Below, in pieces: positions 21,901 through 33,278 of a stretch of DNA of 64,000 bases. The translations under genes and the position numbers were made by a program. Source of the stretch: Cliona cf. orientalis (taxonomy: Eukaryota; Porifera; Demospongiae; Clionaida; Clionaidae); assembly GCA_963930775.1 (NCBI GenBank), contig OZ005694.1:6689054-6753053 (forward strand), in the 5' to 3' direction. The notes beneath the pieces are model-generated. The model did no database searches. It saw only the letters and a program-made list of their open reading frames with translations, and had not been told where the DNA came from. Every line of letters begins with the position of its first letter. Positions within the stretch are counted from its first letter, which is position 1.

Positions 21901-24900
21901 AACAAGTCTAGCTGTCACAAGCGAGCAACATTGATAGAGGAAGAATAAAGAAGCTACGAGGAGTTCTACTCACTTTTAGTGAAATTTTTTGGTGAATAAC
22001 CGAGACTGTTGATACAGGCGGTTGTTCAATGGCAACGAAGGGTCTTTGTCAATTCTTTAATTGAAGCTTGTGAAGGCTCAATTGCTTAAAGTGAGATGAG
22101 AGCGAATGAAGTCTTGCGTACAACAGTCTAGAGAAATATCGAGTCTAGAAGCTTCACTGATTTTGGCTGCTTAGTATACCTTGTCTGTACATGTCCGATC
22201 GCATGGTAGCGATAGTGTCCGGCGAATTATACTAGAATTGCTCCGTAAATAATTTTGCGCATGCGCAGACAGTGTGTATCAGGCTCTCTTTCCCCTCCCG
22301 CTGAAAGTGAGCCTGGGTTCGAGGCTAGCTCCCCGTACAAACGCCTCTCATTCTTGATAAGTATGTCCCTTCTTTATTCGATAGCCAAGCAAAAGCAATA
22401 CTGCATGCTATTCATATAATGAATAGCAGTATCTCATTTGCTTGTGTGAATTGTATATTCATATTATTATTATGACATAATATTTGCATACATGACAGTA
22501 CATTGCAGTTGTGATAGGAACATGCATGCAGGGTATGTGTGTTAGTGCGTATGGGTGATTTTTATGTTAGTGACAGAATGTATTTAATTTGCTAGGCGTG
22601 AACTTAAACAAAATTAGGTGAAATTGATATCACAGTTAGGATGGATGACCCCTTATCAAGCATGATTCCCCCTCCCTCACCAAATTGGAACATTCTTGTA
22701 CAGTTCATCAAAATTCTTTTGTATCTTCAATATACGACACTAAAGAGTGTTACAGTTGTGAAGTAATGCAACTACTGTTGTGCATATTCCTAGGGAAACC
22801 CTGATCCTGTGTTTGTTTGATAAACTGATCAATAGCAGAATAGAATGAAGCACTATCATATAAATCCTCGTAGCTAGCATAATCTATATGAGCTGCACAT
22901 AGCAAGCCAAGCCAGCAACATAATTAGCGGTGATACATTGCAGCAGTGGCATCAGAATTCACTTTTCAACAAGCACATCAAAATTAATGATTTCAATATA
23001 CATTTACGTAAACCACATAGCACAGCAATAGACTTGACTGATGCCAAAAATTGTCCTTGATTTCTTGATCAATTTATAGTTTACTGAGGTGAACACCCAC
23101 TTTTTATACTATACGGAGGTGAGCAGGATCAAAATGCACGGTCGTGGGTATCAGTACAGCAGGTATAGTAGTGACCACCCATTGATTGATTGTCAACCCT
23201 ATGGCACATGAGGGTTAAAGTTTTCCCCAGCATAAGATACATAATTATAGTATTTTGCCTTCATATCCAATTATGATGGGGGAATGGGACAGGGCCAAAA
23301 GCTTACAGGCTCCAGCCCCGTTTCGCAATATACGTCAGCCTTGGGGATTATAGGGAGGACACTGAGAGCACATGTAAATTCCTTAATCATATCTCCAGCC
23401 AGGTTTAGCTACATGTAATGGTGGAAACTCAATGATGATCACCCTAACCAACAGATATTATACATGTAAAGGTAGCTTAACATGATTTACATTGTACCTC
23501 CCACAACAACAAATTACAGCATCACGTCTTTTCATACCGTAAGAATTAATCCATGGATGTATATCCATTATTGAATCATCTGTGCTTCCTTCAAACTTGA
23601 TAGTGGGTGGATCAAACTCTGTTCCTCTCATTATCACCTTGATGTGGTAGTCTAGCAGCCGATGTTGCAGGTCTTCATGCTCACTCTCCCTCCAAATGTC
23701 AGAAGCTCTAATCTGTTGAAAAGGGTAATTAATGGCAAAGAAAATTATTTCATACAATATACATTTATGAGGGAGGGAATAATGTTACAGTAGCTATCCA
23801 TCCACCTGTACTTGATCCAATACTTTGACGTGTCATTGCTAGCAACCTCCCACCGGCCTCAAGGCTTTACCCACAAATTCATAGTATAGGGCAGTATTTT
23901 TGATCAAAGATCAAAGGCTTTTATATTTCTGACTATATTCCACTGACCACATCAAAGGGAAATGAACACACATAGAGTGGTGCAGAGCTGCAGCAGTGCC
24001 CCTAGGGAAACCCCTGAAGCATTGAAGGGACCAGCCCCTGCTACTGATACATTAGCTATACTGCTATAGGACCTACTGCTAAAAAGTGATTGTTATGATT
24101 GTAGCTGTTGTCTATGCTAGTGTATTCATGTAAGCCAGCAGTTGTGTTTCTGTGTGCTCCGCCCCTTGCTCCCGCTCCCATTACCCATCATTGTTCTTTG
24201 TCTGTTTTGTCTGTGCCAGCCCTGTTATTACTTCCCTACATAGAAACCTGTGCACTCACTATATGCAAGAGCTAACTTTACCTGCTTAGTTGTGTGGATT
24301 TAGCATCATATTCAGCACACTACAAATGGACTAGCCAACACCAACCAGACAGCACCTGTTTAATACCATGTAGAGGGAAACATTCGAGGAAAAACTTTCG
24401 TGGATCAGTAGGAAGTGAGAATTTAATGGAGAAAACTTTCGCGGAATGCTAAATCAATCACATATTAAGTGGGTGTGGCATGCCTAACTTTGTGGAAAAA
24501 TTATGAAAGTTTTCTTCCGCAAAAGTTTCCTACTATACAGTAAGCAGACACATACTACTTCTGGGATTGATTTGGGTGCTCCTGATCATGAAAACACATT
24601 CACCCCTTTAAATAAATTATAAATAAATCCATCATCCCTCATAGTTCCTCGCATAATACTGTACCATGGTTGTAATATTCTGACCAATCAGATTGATTTA
24701 TAGGAGGTGTCTAAATAAAATAGACACCTCCTAGGAGGTGTCTATCTAGATAGATACCTACCTCTGAGGCTATGAAATTTTACATGATCATGCCCGCTAG
24801 GGTAGTTACAGCATCTTTTGTTAGTGAAAGAGATAAAGTACAGAGGTCTAGTGCTATGCAGAGTACTGTATGCAGATGATTAGTGGGCAGGTCTTACTGC

Positions 24901-27900
24901 GTTAATTGAATGGGTGGAGCGAATAATTGCCAAGTCAGCAGTAGTAAAAACTGAGCTGCACTCTGACTACCTCGAATTGAAATCAAGACAGCGATGACAT
25001 GGCCAGCCTTTTGTACGCAGCGACAATAGTATTGTGGTTCTGAATGTCAAGGAAGAAGCTCGAGTTGGATAGAAAACGGCGTCGGCTCACTATGCATCGA
25101 TGTCCAGTGTCGACTCGATCGACGACGATGGTCAAGTTGAACTGTTGCTAGGTACGCGCTCGAGCCTTTTATGGCCGGCGCTGTAGTTGCTATAAGCCGT
25201 AGATACGTTGTCAGGACCACGTAGCCCATGGTACAAGTCGGTTACATCACTCGATTTGGTCTCTACGCGATTTACACAGCCTCGGGCAAATCCCGTAGAG
25301 ACCTCCACCTTGTGACGTAACCTATACTTATTGCCTTTGTACCCTAGCCTCTAAGATTATCTAAATACATCCATTGAGACATGTTACCATTCCATCTTCA
25401 GGCTCCACTGCAGTGATGTGTGGGTTCTTCTCTGGCACAATGACTCTTAAAGATCCACCTGAACTGGCCATCAAATCAAATCTAAAATTCTTGATAAAGT
25501 ATTGCTCGTCATGATCACCATAGACTTTGTGTTTGCATCGCAATTTCAAAATCTACATGTTAACAAACATCAATAAGTAAACAATTCAAGAGACAACTGA
25601 GGAATGCTACTTTACCTTGAGAGCTGTGTAATGAAAATGAGCATCGATGTAGACTTCATGAATGTCTCCAGATGACTTTACTGACACAGCAAGAGAGTAG
25701 AGAGCATCAATACTGGCATCAGCTTGCTGTGGTGGACTCTCAACCTGTATGAGATACTTCTATAAAAATTTGGATCTTCTAAGATCATTTGATTGTATGT
25801 CATACTTGGTGATATGGCAAATATTCAGTATAAATCGCCAAATTAAAAACTAGTCAATTTAACTTAATGCAAACACATATTTTGATGGCCGGATTTTATT
25901 ATGAATCACTCAGATGCCTATACCTCCAGATTTGACAATTTTAAAGTATATACAGACAAAACCAAAATTTAGTTTATTTTACCCTTTGCTGTGCATGCAT
26001 GCATACACCACAGGATGGTAATGAGATCTTCAGTATTGGTCTTGGCATAAAAGTATGATAAAAATTAATGCATGTAGTCTAGATAGAATTAGAGAATAAA
26101 TACTTCCATAAATTCCCGCTACCATGTATGTACGCTGAAAGAAAATTTTGTACTTAGGATTTAATTTAGGGTGGGGCGGGGGGGGGCGGGCACTCGCCCC
26201 CCTTGAAAGCTGGCTGTCCCCCCCCCCCCCCCCCGAGAATAGCCACAAACCATATACGCAATACATGTGTGTTTGAATGGTGAAAGTGTCCAAATAGGCA
26301 CTTTTTGCTCCTTTTTAACACAAATTATTCTCAGCTTCGCGCTCCGCGTGGGAGGAGACATATTGTATTAATAGGGGAACCAGTAGATTTCACTGACAAG
26401 ACCGGTCTCAGAAGTCACCAGAAGCAGTCTCAGCAGTTAAAAAATTAAAAAATTTCCTGGGGGAGCATGCCCCCAGACCCCCTAGTATAAACAAATTAAT
26501 GAGCATTATGTTATTCTTGGCTGATAAGAACTCCCTTGCCCCCTCTTAACTCTGTAATTGTCGCACTTGCCCCCCCCCCCCCCCCCCATGAAAATCCTAA
26601 ATGAAACCCTGGTACTTACGTGAGCGAAAACTGATCCAGGCCCCATACCTGCAACACTCCTCTGATACAGTGTCCTCTCACCCAGCGAAAGCTCAAGAAT
26701 TTGTTCATTCTGAAGAAATGCAATATCCATGTGGCAAAATGCTACTGATAACTCCTGGACAGCCACAGTAGGGATAAACCACACAGCGATGAATGAGTTA
26801 GCAGGTTGCACCAACATAAGGATAGACACAGCAACAAACTCTGAACGTCGTAGTTTGTTATAGAATCGATTTCGAAAGGAATCCAGCTTCTCCAGTGTGT
26901 ATGACTTGGGATCATCTGCAAATTTTGCTCTCAATATTGTGTAGTCAATCGGTGGTACTTCAAGGCCGGGCCAGCAGTCTATCAGTTCACCGATAGTTGT
27001 GACTTTTTTGAATAACTGCACTTCTGCTATGTACGATGCCATGTTTTGTTTTAGTGCTTGACTACCAAATTTAGAAACAAGATGTTGGAGAAGTTCATAA
27101 TCAATGAACGTGAAGAGAGGATTGAGGTGATAAAACAGGTTGTGGACGATTTTCTCCTGTACTAATTCGTATAACATACTCTGTATCGTACTTTCATACT
27201 CCTTCCTGAATGTAAATGGCAACCTTGTCAATGCCCGCAACACTTGGTTGACCGAAATACCTCCTTTTGACAATTCATTCACCAGGCGTTCATGAAGGCA
27301 GTCAAATTGCTCTATCAATGTTTCAATCCTCTTGGGCACATCCAGAGGGGACACTGTATGAATAGTAATATATCAAGCTTACCGTGTTTGAATGCAAGAT
27401 AAAAATACTATTTTAACTCTCGTATGATTTTCTGGTAAGGGTCATCACTGTCTACAGTAAGATACATGTGTGAAAAAACCAAACACTTTCTTGTGCTAAT
27501 TAGATCTTGCGTTTTATTAGCATAAACACAGTATGGGATCAGACAGTGAGGTATGCACATCAAACATTCATCATTAACAAGAGGTGGCTGTCAAACGCAT
27601 AATCTAAACCTTTTTGATGTAACTATTCTGGCGTCAAACTGTATAATGTAGAGTTCTGTAGAGAGCACATAATAATTATATTATATACCCCATGCGTACC
27701 TGCATCCTGCAGTGTATCTACCTAAGCAGCACAGAGCTGTGCCACTTGTTGACGACCTCTTTACCTACCTACCATGCTAGTTTGTGTGCATGAGTAGCCT
27801 CGTCCCCAGGCCTTCTAATTAGGGGAGGGGGGAGGGGGAGAGAAGGCCTATAGTATCCACAGTATGTGTATAATGTGCCATTATTATTCAGATTTGAACA

Positions 27901-30591
27901 ATCTGATTACGCATCATGGATACTGCCTACATGGAGGATACTTGCCCTTTGACCATAATTCAATTCCTCACGCTCAACATATCTAGAAATGATAGGCTTG
28001 AACAATTCGAGTTTCGAATAAAATTTCTAGGTAGCTCGAATGACGTGTCTATCAATCAACATAGTCCTTTGAACAGCATGGACACATAATATTATTTAGC
28101 ACAATCGCCAGTACGAAGGTCAGGAGCTCGAGGTCATTCCGTATTCTTTAGATATATTATGGACCGCTTCATTTGTCAGCATGTGGTAGGAATTAGTGTA
28201 CGGACAGTTTTACAGTAAATTATATGAAAAATGTGGCGCATGCGCGTGCAGTGATCGAATACCAGACTTTCTCTCCCCCTCCCCCATCCCCCCCAATCAG
28301 AAGGCCTGGGGATGAGGCTAGCGCATGAGCAGAAAGCACAAAGTGGTGCAGTTGATAGGCGTGGCCAATAAAAATAGAGTTTTGGGATGCTCGTGGATCT
28401 CACCAGACGATTCAAACCATAACAAATACTTCAAAGATTGTGACGGATTCATTGTGCTTATGAGTCACTCAGGTGCCTAGCTCTCGATATCTGGTGATTT
28501 TTGTGTTGATAGACAGACAGAACCAATTACTTTACCCCTTAATGAGCTGCGTAAAGATTTGGAAATGCTGGGGAATCAATGTGGGACACTGGGTTTGTTC
28601 AAGTATAATATATGTGTACCTGGAGAACGGGTAAGTGTAAAACCTGGACTCTGGACTGGACTCATAGACTGGACTGTGGACTGAGATTTGGACTCGATTT
28701 TGGACTGATGCTCAGTTCAATGACGACTTTTTCCAACAAAAAAAATCCCATAGATTTTGGATGGAATGTACTAAGGAGCTGCTTATAAGCATGTAGAGGT
28801 ATGGCCTCGAACCCAGGCTCACTTTCAGAGGGAGGGAAAGCGAGCCTGGTACACACTGTCTGCGCATGCGCCAAAATTTCCAGAAATCCTGGGACTTCGT
28901 ATTTTTGTCCGTTTATCTATCCGTAAACGTGAACCTTGACCCTACAAGTATACCTACAAATCGTCTATGTTGGCCGCGGTTTGGGCTAAGGACACTTGTT
29001 GCAACAAGTCTTAGACTAGCTGTCACAAGTGAGCAACATTGATAGAGGAAGATTAAAGAAGCTACAAGAAGGAAAGTTTTTTGGTGAATAACCGGGACTG
29101 TCTATACAGGAGGTTGTCTAACGGCAACAAAGGGACTTTGTCAGGTCTTTGAAACTCGTGAAGGTTTGCTTAAAGTGAGATGAGAGCGAATGAATTCTTG
29201 CATATAACAGTCTAGAGAAATATCGAGTCTTTAAGCTTCACCGACTTTGGCTGCTTAGTATACCTTATCCGTACATGTCCGACCACGTGGTAGCGACAGT
29301 GTCCGGCAAATTATAATAGAAATTGCTCTGTAAATTTTGCGCATGCACAGACAGTGTGTACCAGGCTCTCTTTCCCCTCCCTCCGAAAGTGAGCCTGGGT
29401 TCGAGGCTAGTAGAGGTAGAGCTGATTATTACCCTTGGAAAATAATTATTGATGAGGGATGCATCTCCTCAGGACGTTGGGCATCAAGTTATGACTCGGA
29501 TGCAGCCGAAGATAGTCTCGTCCCCAATCTCCTTTCAAGCACGCGGGGTTGGGGACAAGACTAAGCCAAAGATTATCACAGATTTAATGAACATAGCTTT
29601 ATAACTGAGAGATTAGGCCAGTGTAGCTTCGAACGCAGCCTTAGTGTGGCGTATCCGATCCTCCTCTTCCTGCAAGGGTCGGCTACGCCAGACTAAGTTA
29701 AGGCTCACTTTCGAGGAGGAGCCTGGGTTGGAGGCTAAGGTGGATTAGCCTGTCCATCTAGATCAAGTTCCTACATGCAGACCTTTTAGTCAGTGTCCTA
29801 TAGACTTATATCCCGAGTTTCCACATAACTTAAATGTGAGGATATGGTATAATTCATCAGCCATAGACTCCATAGGCCGTCTTGGTGATATTGAAATTCA
29901 TTCCTGAGGAGATGCAGTTGGTCACATCCCTCACCGATTTTTAAAGGGAAATGTTCACTTCTACTTCTAGATGCTTACAAGTAGCCTCCAGGCCAGCTCC
30001 TTGTGACTAGCTTGCCTTCTATCAAATTATGCTTCTATCCGCAGTCTCTTGGAAATGGTCGTCATTGAATCCAAAATCGAGTCCAAATCTCACTGAGTCC
30101 ACAGTCGTCCAGTCCAGAGTCCAGGTTTTACACTTACCCCCTGGAGAACTTGATCCACCCTGGTGCTGTTGAGTCAGGCCACTTCCAGAAGGTATTTCTG
30201 AGTTGGCGATACTTCCTGACAGTGGTACCAGGCTCAACGTCGACTTAAACTTGGCACACAGAAACTCCACAAGATCACAGCGTTGTCGACGATGCAAAAC
30301 GCTAGCTAGCTTCAGGTACGTGGCTTTCTTGCCCTCTCTCTTGCCCCAGGTATCCAACAGAGCTATTCTGCAGAGCTCTTGGCTAGAGTTCTCGCGATTT
30401 ATGTCACGCAGTTTCTCCAAGGTGAACTCGAGGTAACGCCCAGCCATCTCCCAGTCGTCAAGCTTAACAGCAACCTCGTCTCGGACCCGCTCCGGACACT
30501 CCTTGTCGAGATCCGTCGGTTTTAAACCATATCGGGAGAAAATCTCCTCCAAACTAGGACCCGCTTGCACAATAGGACTGATCGACGCCAT
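18935..30591 (-). CDS. Locus II: intact death domain - NHR - SOCS box protein, 800 aa
   Basis: Exons: 30591-30138, 27353-26620, 25744-25616, 25552-25388, 23712-23538, 21573-20968, 19074-18935. All introns are GT-AG, phases agree, and the coding length is 2,403 nt with stop TAG. Residues about 10-115 form a death-fold domain (LEEIFSRYGLKPTDLDKECP, then DWEMAGRYL). Residues 152-396 (exon 2) and 397-552 (exons 3-5) match no family I can name. Residues about 585-750 are a Neuralized homology domain (FGYHSAVGKNI, GLGAER, YAVVDHFGHC). Residues about 757-799 are a SOCS box (INLEELCLERL...LPLP..LKDKLKWYF). SOCS boxes recruit Elongin B/C and Cullin-5; NHR domains bind partners. A death-domain-steered ubiquitin-ligase adaptor is inferred. 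The upstream ATG (30681) was rejected because conservation begins at MASIS. Introns hold several MITEs. Confidence 0.75.
21696..22327. mobile_element. 632-bp TAGCCTCG-family MITE, intron 5 of locus II
   Basis: Ends read TAACCTTGAACCCAGGCTCA and, inverted, TAGCCTCGAACCCAGGCTCA; the TIRs extend about 75 bp and include GCGCATGCGC. It is flanked by GCTCCCCAT (21687-21695) and GCTCCCCGT (22328-22336), a 9-bp duplication with one change. Sister loci at 38348 and 52213 have the single uninterrupted target GCTCCCCATACAAG. Very similar to 28802-29409. Confidence 0.85.
24652..25327. mobile_element. ~0.68-kb insertion of unknown class, intron 4 of locus II
   Basis: In locus IV the sequence reads continuously through CCTCGACACATTGCC (about 55801-55815). 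In locus II the same flanks are separated by this segment. It contains a short palindrome built on AGGAGGTGTCTA and TAGACACCTCCT (24700-24760). No convincing TIR or target duplication was found. Confidence 0.45.
27795..28320. mobile_element. 526-bp TAGCCTCG-family MITE, intron 1 of locus II
   Basis: Starts TAGCCTCGTCCCCAGGCCTT and ends with the inverse of TAGCCTCATCCCCAGGCCTT. The flanks GTGCATGAG (27786-27794) and GCGCATGAG (28321-28329) make a 9-bp duplication with one change. The subterminal region is G/C-rich. No coding frame. Confidence 0.75.
28802..29409. mobile_element. 608-bp TAGCCTCG-family MITE, intron 1 of locus II
   Basis: Has a perfect 9-bp duplication GTAGAGGTA at 28793-28801 and 29410-29418. 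Ends TGGCCTCGAACCCAGGCTCA and TAGCCTCGAACCCAGGCTCA are followed by long TIRs containing the (C/A)AGACAGTGTGT motif and GCGCATGCGC. Clearly the same family as 21696-22327. Confidence 0.85.
29513..29563. mobile_element. 51-bp mini-element, TAGTCTCG ends, 9-bp duplication
   Basis: Ends TAGTCTCGTCCCCAATC and, inverted, TAGTCTTGTCCCCAACC. The flanks AGCCGAAGA (29504-29512) and AGCCAAAGA (29564-29572) match at eight of nine positions. It is essentially two TIRs joined back to back. Confidence 0.6.
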
Positions 30592-30771
30592 GATGATTCC
30601 GCTTTTAAGCTTATGGACTGCTCGCCACACCCACAACCCCCGAGTTTGGGGGTGTGGTGCACGGACAATATTGGCGACCATTTCCTATTGACTATTGTTG
30701 CAAATCTAGGTACTAGTAGTACCCACTGTTTGTGGAACTAGCACGGGAAACAGAAGAGATAAATTAAGATG

Positions 30772-31143
30772 CATAATGGGCTCTTCCATTTAATAGGCAT
30801 ACACCCCCCATTGAGGAGTGATAATTACATCCTGAGGGGGCTTTTTTTGTGAGTTTCTTGAGGGTCCTTTTGGTAATTTAATTGGTTCTTATGAGGCTCT
30901 TTTGGTGATTATAATTAATCTTGTGGGGTATTTTCTATCAAGAAGCAGATTCCGGAGGGGTCAAACAACCACTTATTAATTTCCAGAGGGTATTTCAGAT
31001 AAATTTAATTGATCCTAGGGGGTTCAACTGTCCAAATTAATTATTCTTAGGGGGCAAAACGAGTTAATCAGTTCCTGAGGGGTCATTTCACAATTTGCTC
31101 CTCAATAGGGGATGTTTGCTTATAAAATGGAAAAGCCCAATAT
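30772..31143. mobile_element. ~0.37-kb TIR repeat upstream of locus II
   Basis: Inverted ends around GGGCTCTTCCATTT and GGGCTTTTCCATTT. The interior repeats CCTGAGGGG-type motifs. Related to 14831-15250 and 62061-62505. It lies about 180 bp upstream of the chosen start of locus II, so it may sit in the promoter. Confidence 0.5.
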
Positions 31144-31289
31144 GGTATTGTGATACTCATACCATTGATGTTTGTATGGCTAGGCCTTGGTCTATGGTGC
31201 CTGGTCAGTGATCAGTAGGGCACTGAATTTGGTTGTAGTAAAAAAAATATTAATCGGAAACCAAAATGCATTTCCATGATTCTTGATGA

Positions 31290-32988
31290 TTGAGACTAGT
31301 ACTATTATAACAGTGAAACAAGAATGATAGTTCGCTTGTAAATAATAATATTGTGACCATACAAACAATAAAATAACACTAGCTAATAGCTAATGGCTAC
31401 ATCATACCGTGAATCGTGCCGAGGTAGTCCTCCAGCCTGAGAGTGTCTCCATTATTGTATCTCATCAGATAGTCTTTGAAATGCCACTGTCCACAATCTG
31501 TCTCTGCTCTCTCGTAAAGTGCTCAGAAGTCTCATCATTGATGTTTCCGCTGAAAAGTGCTGAAGTCGGCAGCCATTCTCTGTCACTGTTAATCCTCCCT
31601 GTACCCAAAATGCAAGGTCCAACATGTTAGCTACATCCTCTAGAGCTTGACTTTGGTGAAGGTGTCCTGTTTTAGATCCTAATACCTGTGTGTAGAATAT
31701 CATTAATTTTTTCAGGGGCATGTTGTGCAATATTAATGGAAAGTATTAGCAGCTATAGCTAGTTGATTCAACTCAACTGAGTAAAGTGGACAGCTAGTAA
31801 TGAATCATACCGTAGTCCCAAAGTAATACGAATGAAATGTTACCTGACCACTAGCACTGACTTGTTGTTTCTGTGACCCTCCACCACCCACTCCTGGTAA
31901 TTAGCTATATAGGCCTGCAACACTGCATGGAAGCTTATGCTTGATATATAAAAGACGTCCAACCACCATTTTCACCTGGAAAGAGAAAGAGACAAAGAGG
32001 GAGAAGGAGAGAGAGAGAGAGAGAGAGAGAGCTGGACTGAGGTTTTGATCACAACAAAAATTAATAAAAGTTAGCAAAATTACTACCAGTTGTATAATAT
32101 TATAGTGAAAAAAATTTAACGTTCTTATTTGTAATATACATGCGTCATATATGCTATTATCAATATAATAATTATATTAAGTCTGTTCTTGTCTTACCAA
32201 GGTGTTCCTGTCCAGTGAGTCCTATGTGTTTATTGCTGCCGTTGGTGTGTGCCAACATTGAGGCGGTTCCACTCAGCAATCAGTGCTCTAGCTGTAGGGA
32301 TTTCGGACAATTAGGGTCACTGAGCCATAGGCTGGTACATGATATTATTTATAATTATCATGACATTACAATTATTGTAAATTTGAAAAAGAATGAAAGA
32401 TAATTCAGATGGTATATTCTCTGGGTCTTAATTAGCCTTGATCTTTCCATTGTTGAGTATCTGTGATGAGTCGACATCCACTTAAAGTTTATGTGATTTG
32501 CATTTTTATGTTTTTACAATTATCACTGCTCCGCGCCGCTTCAAATGGCCTCACTGTTCATTCCGGACACCCTAGTCTTGTCACAGTATATGACACCTTT
32601 TATGCCAAGACAAGATGACAGATCAATTCTAGAGAATATATTATGGGGGGGGGGGGGGGGGGGGAAGGGGGGAAGAGAGATTTAGAGAAAGAGCAAGATT
32701 GAGTAAAACTGAGTGAGTACATCGAATCGGATATGAAGTAGAATAATAATTATTTTAATCCCGTATTTTGCTCACCAGTACATACTCCAGTTGCTTTCTC
32801 TAGTAGTCCTCTTACCCATGTGTTTCCAAAGCCAGAGGAAGCTGGCTAGAGCCACGGCTGCCCTCCTTGTCCCATTGATGAATTGAAGTAGAATTTAATT
32901 AATTATTTTTGACAATATATGATTTTTTTCTTTGTATGGGTAATAATATATGCCAGGTGTCTATGCAGTGGGGATACATCCTACACAT
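31290..32988. other. Inter-locus block II/III, left part (copy of 16100-17880)
   Basis: Follows 16100-17880 closely, including the candidate exons described there and a (GA)n run at about 31998-32033. It is interrupted at 32988 by the 3.05-kb transposon and resumes at 36040, continuing to about 37080 with a (CT)n run at 36826-36870. No securely identified gene. Confidence 0.5.
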
Positions 32989-33278
32989 GAAGGGCTCAGA
33001 ACCATAGTGGGCTAACCCACAATTTTTGCGAATACGATTTTTTGCGATTATTCAGTAGCCTGTGTGAAGTACTAGTAGTCTGCAAAGTATAACGCGGAAA
33101 TATTAAAAACTTGTGCTGTTATGCACTGTTTTACATATGCCGTAAGTTTGCGAGGTCATTCTTGTCAGTGCCATAGTGGGCTAACCCCGTTTTGACCAAT
33201 CAGCACGCGCCATTTTATGACGTCATCAATAGTCCATGCTCGGTGCTAGCAAAGCTAAAACTGTCTTCTTTTCTTACC

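Noticed and set aside
30592-30681. Longer N-terminus for locus II from ATG at 30681
   Set aside because: The extra 30 residues are not conserved in loci I and IV, whereas similarity begins sharply at MASI.
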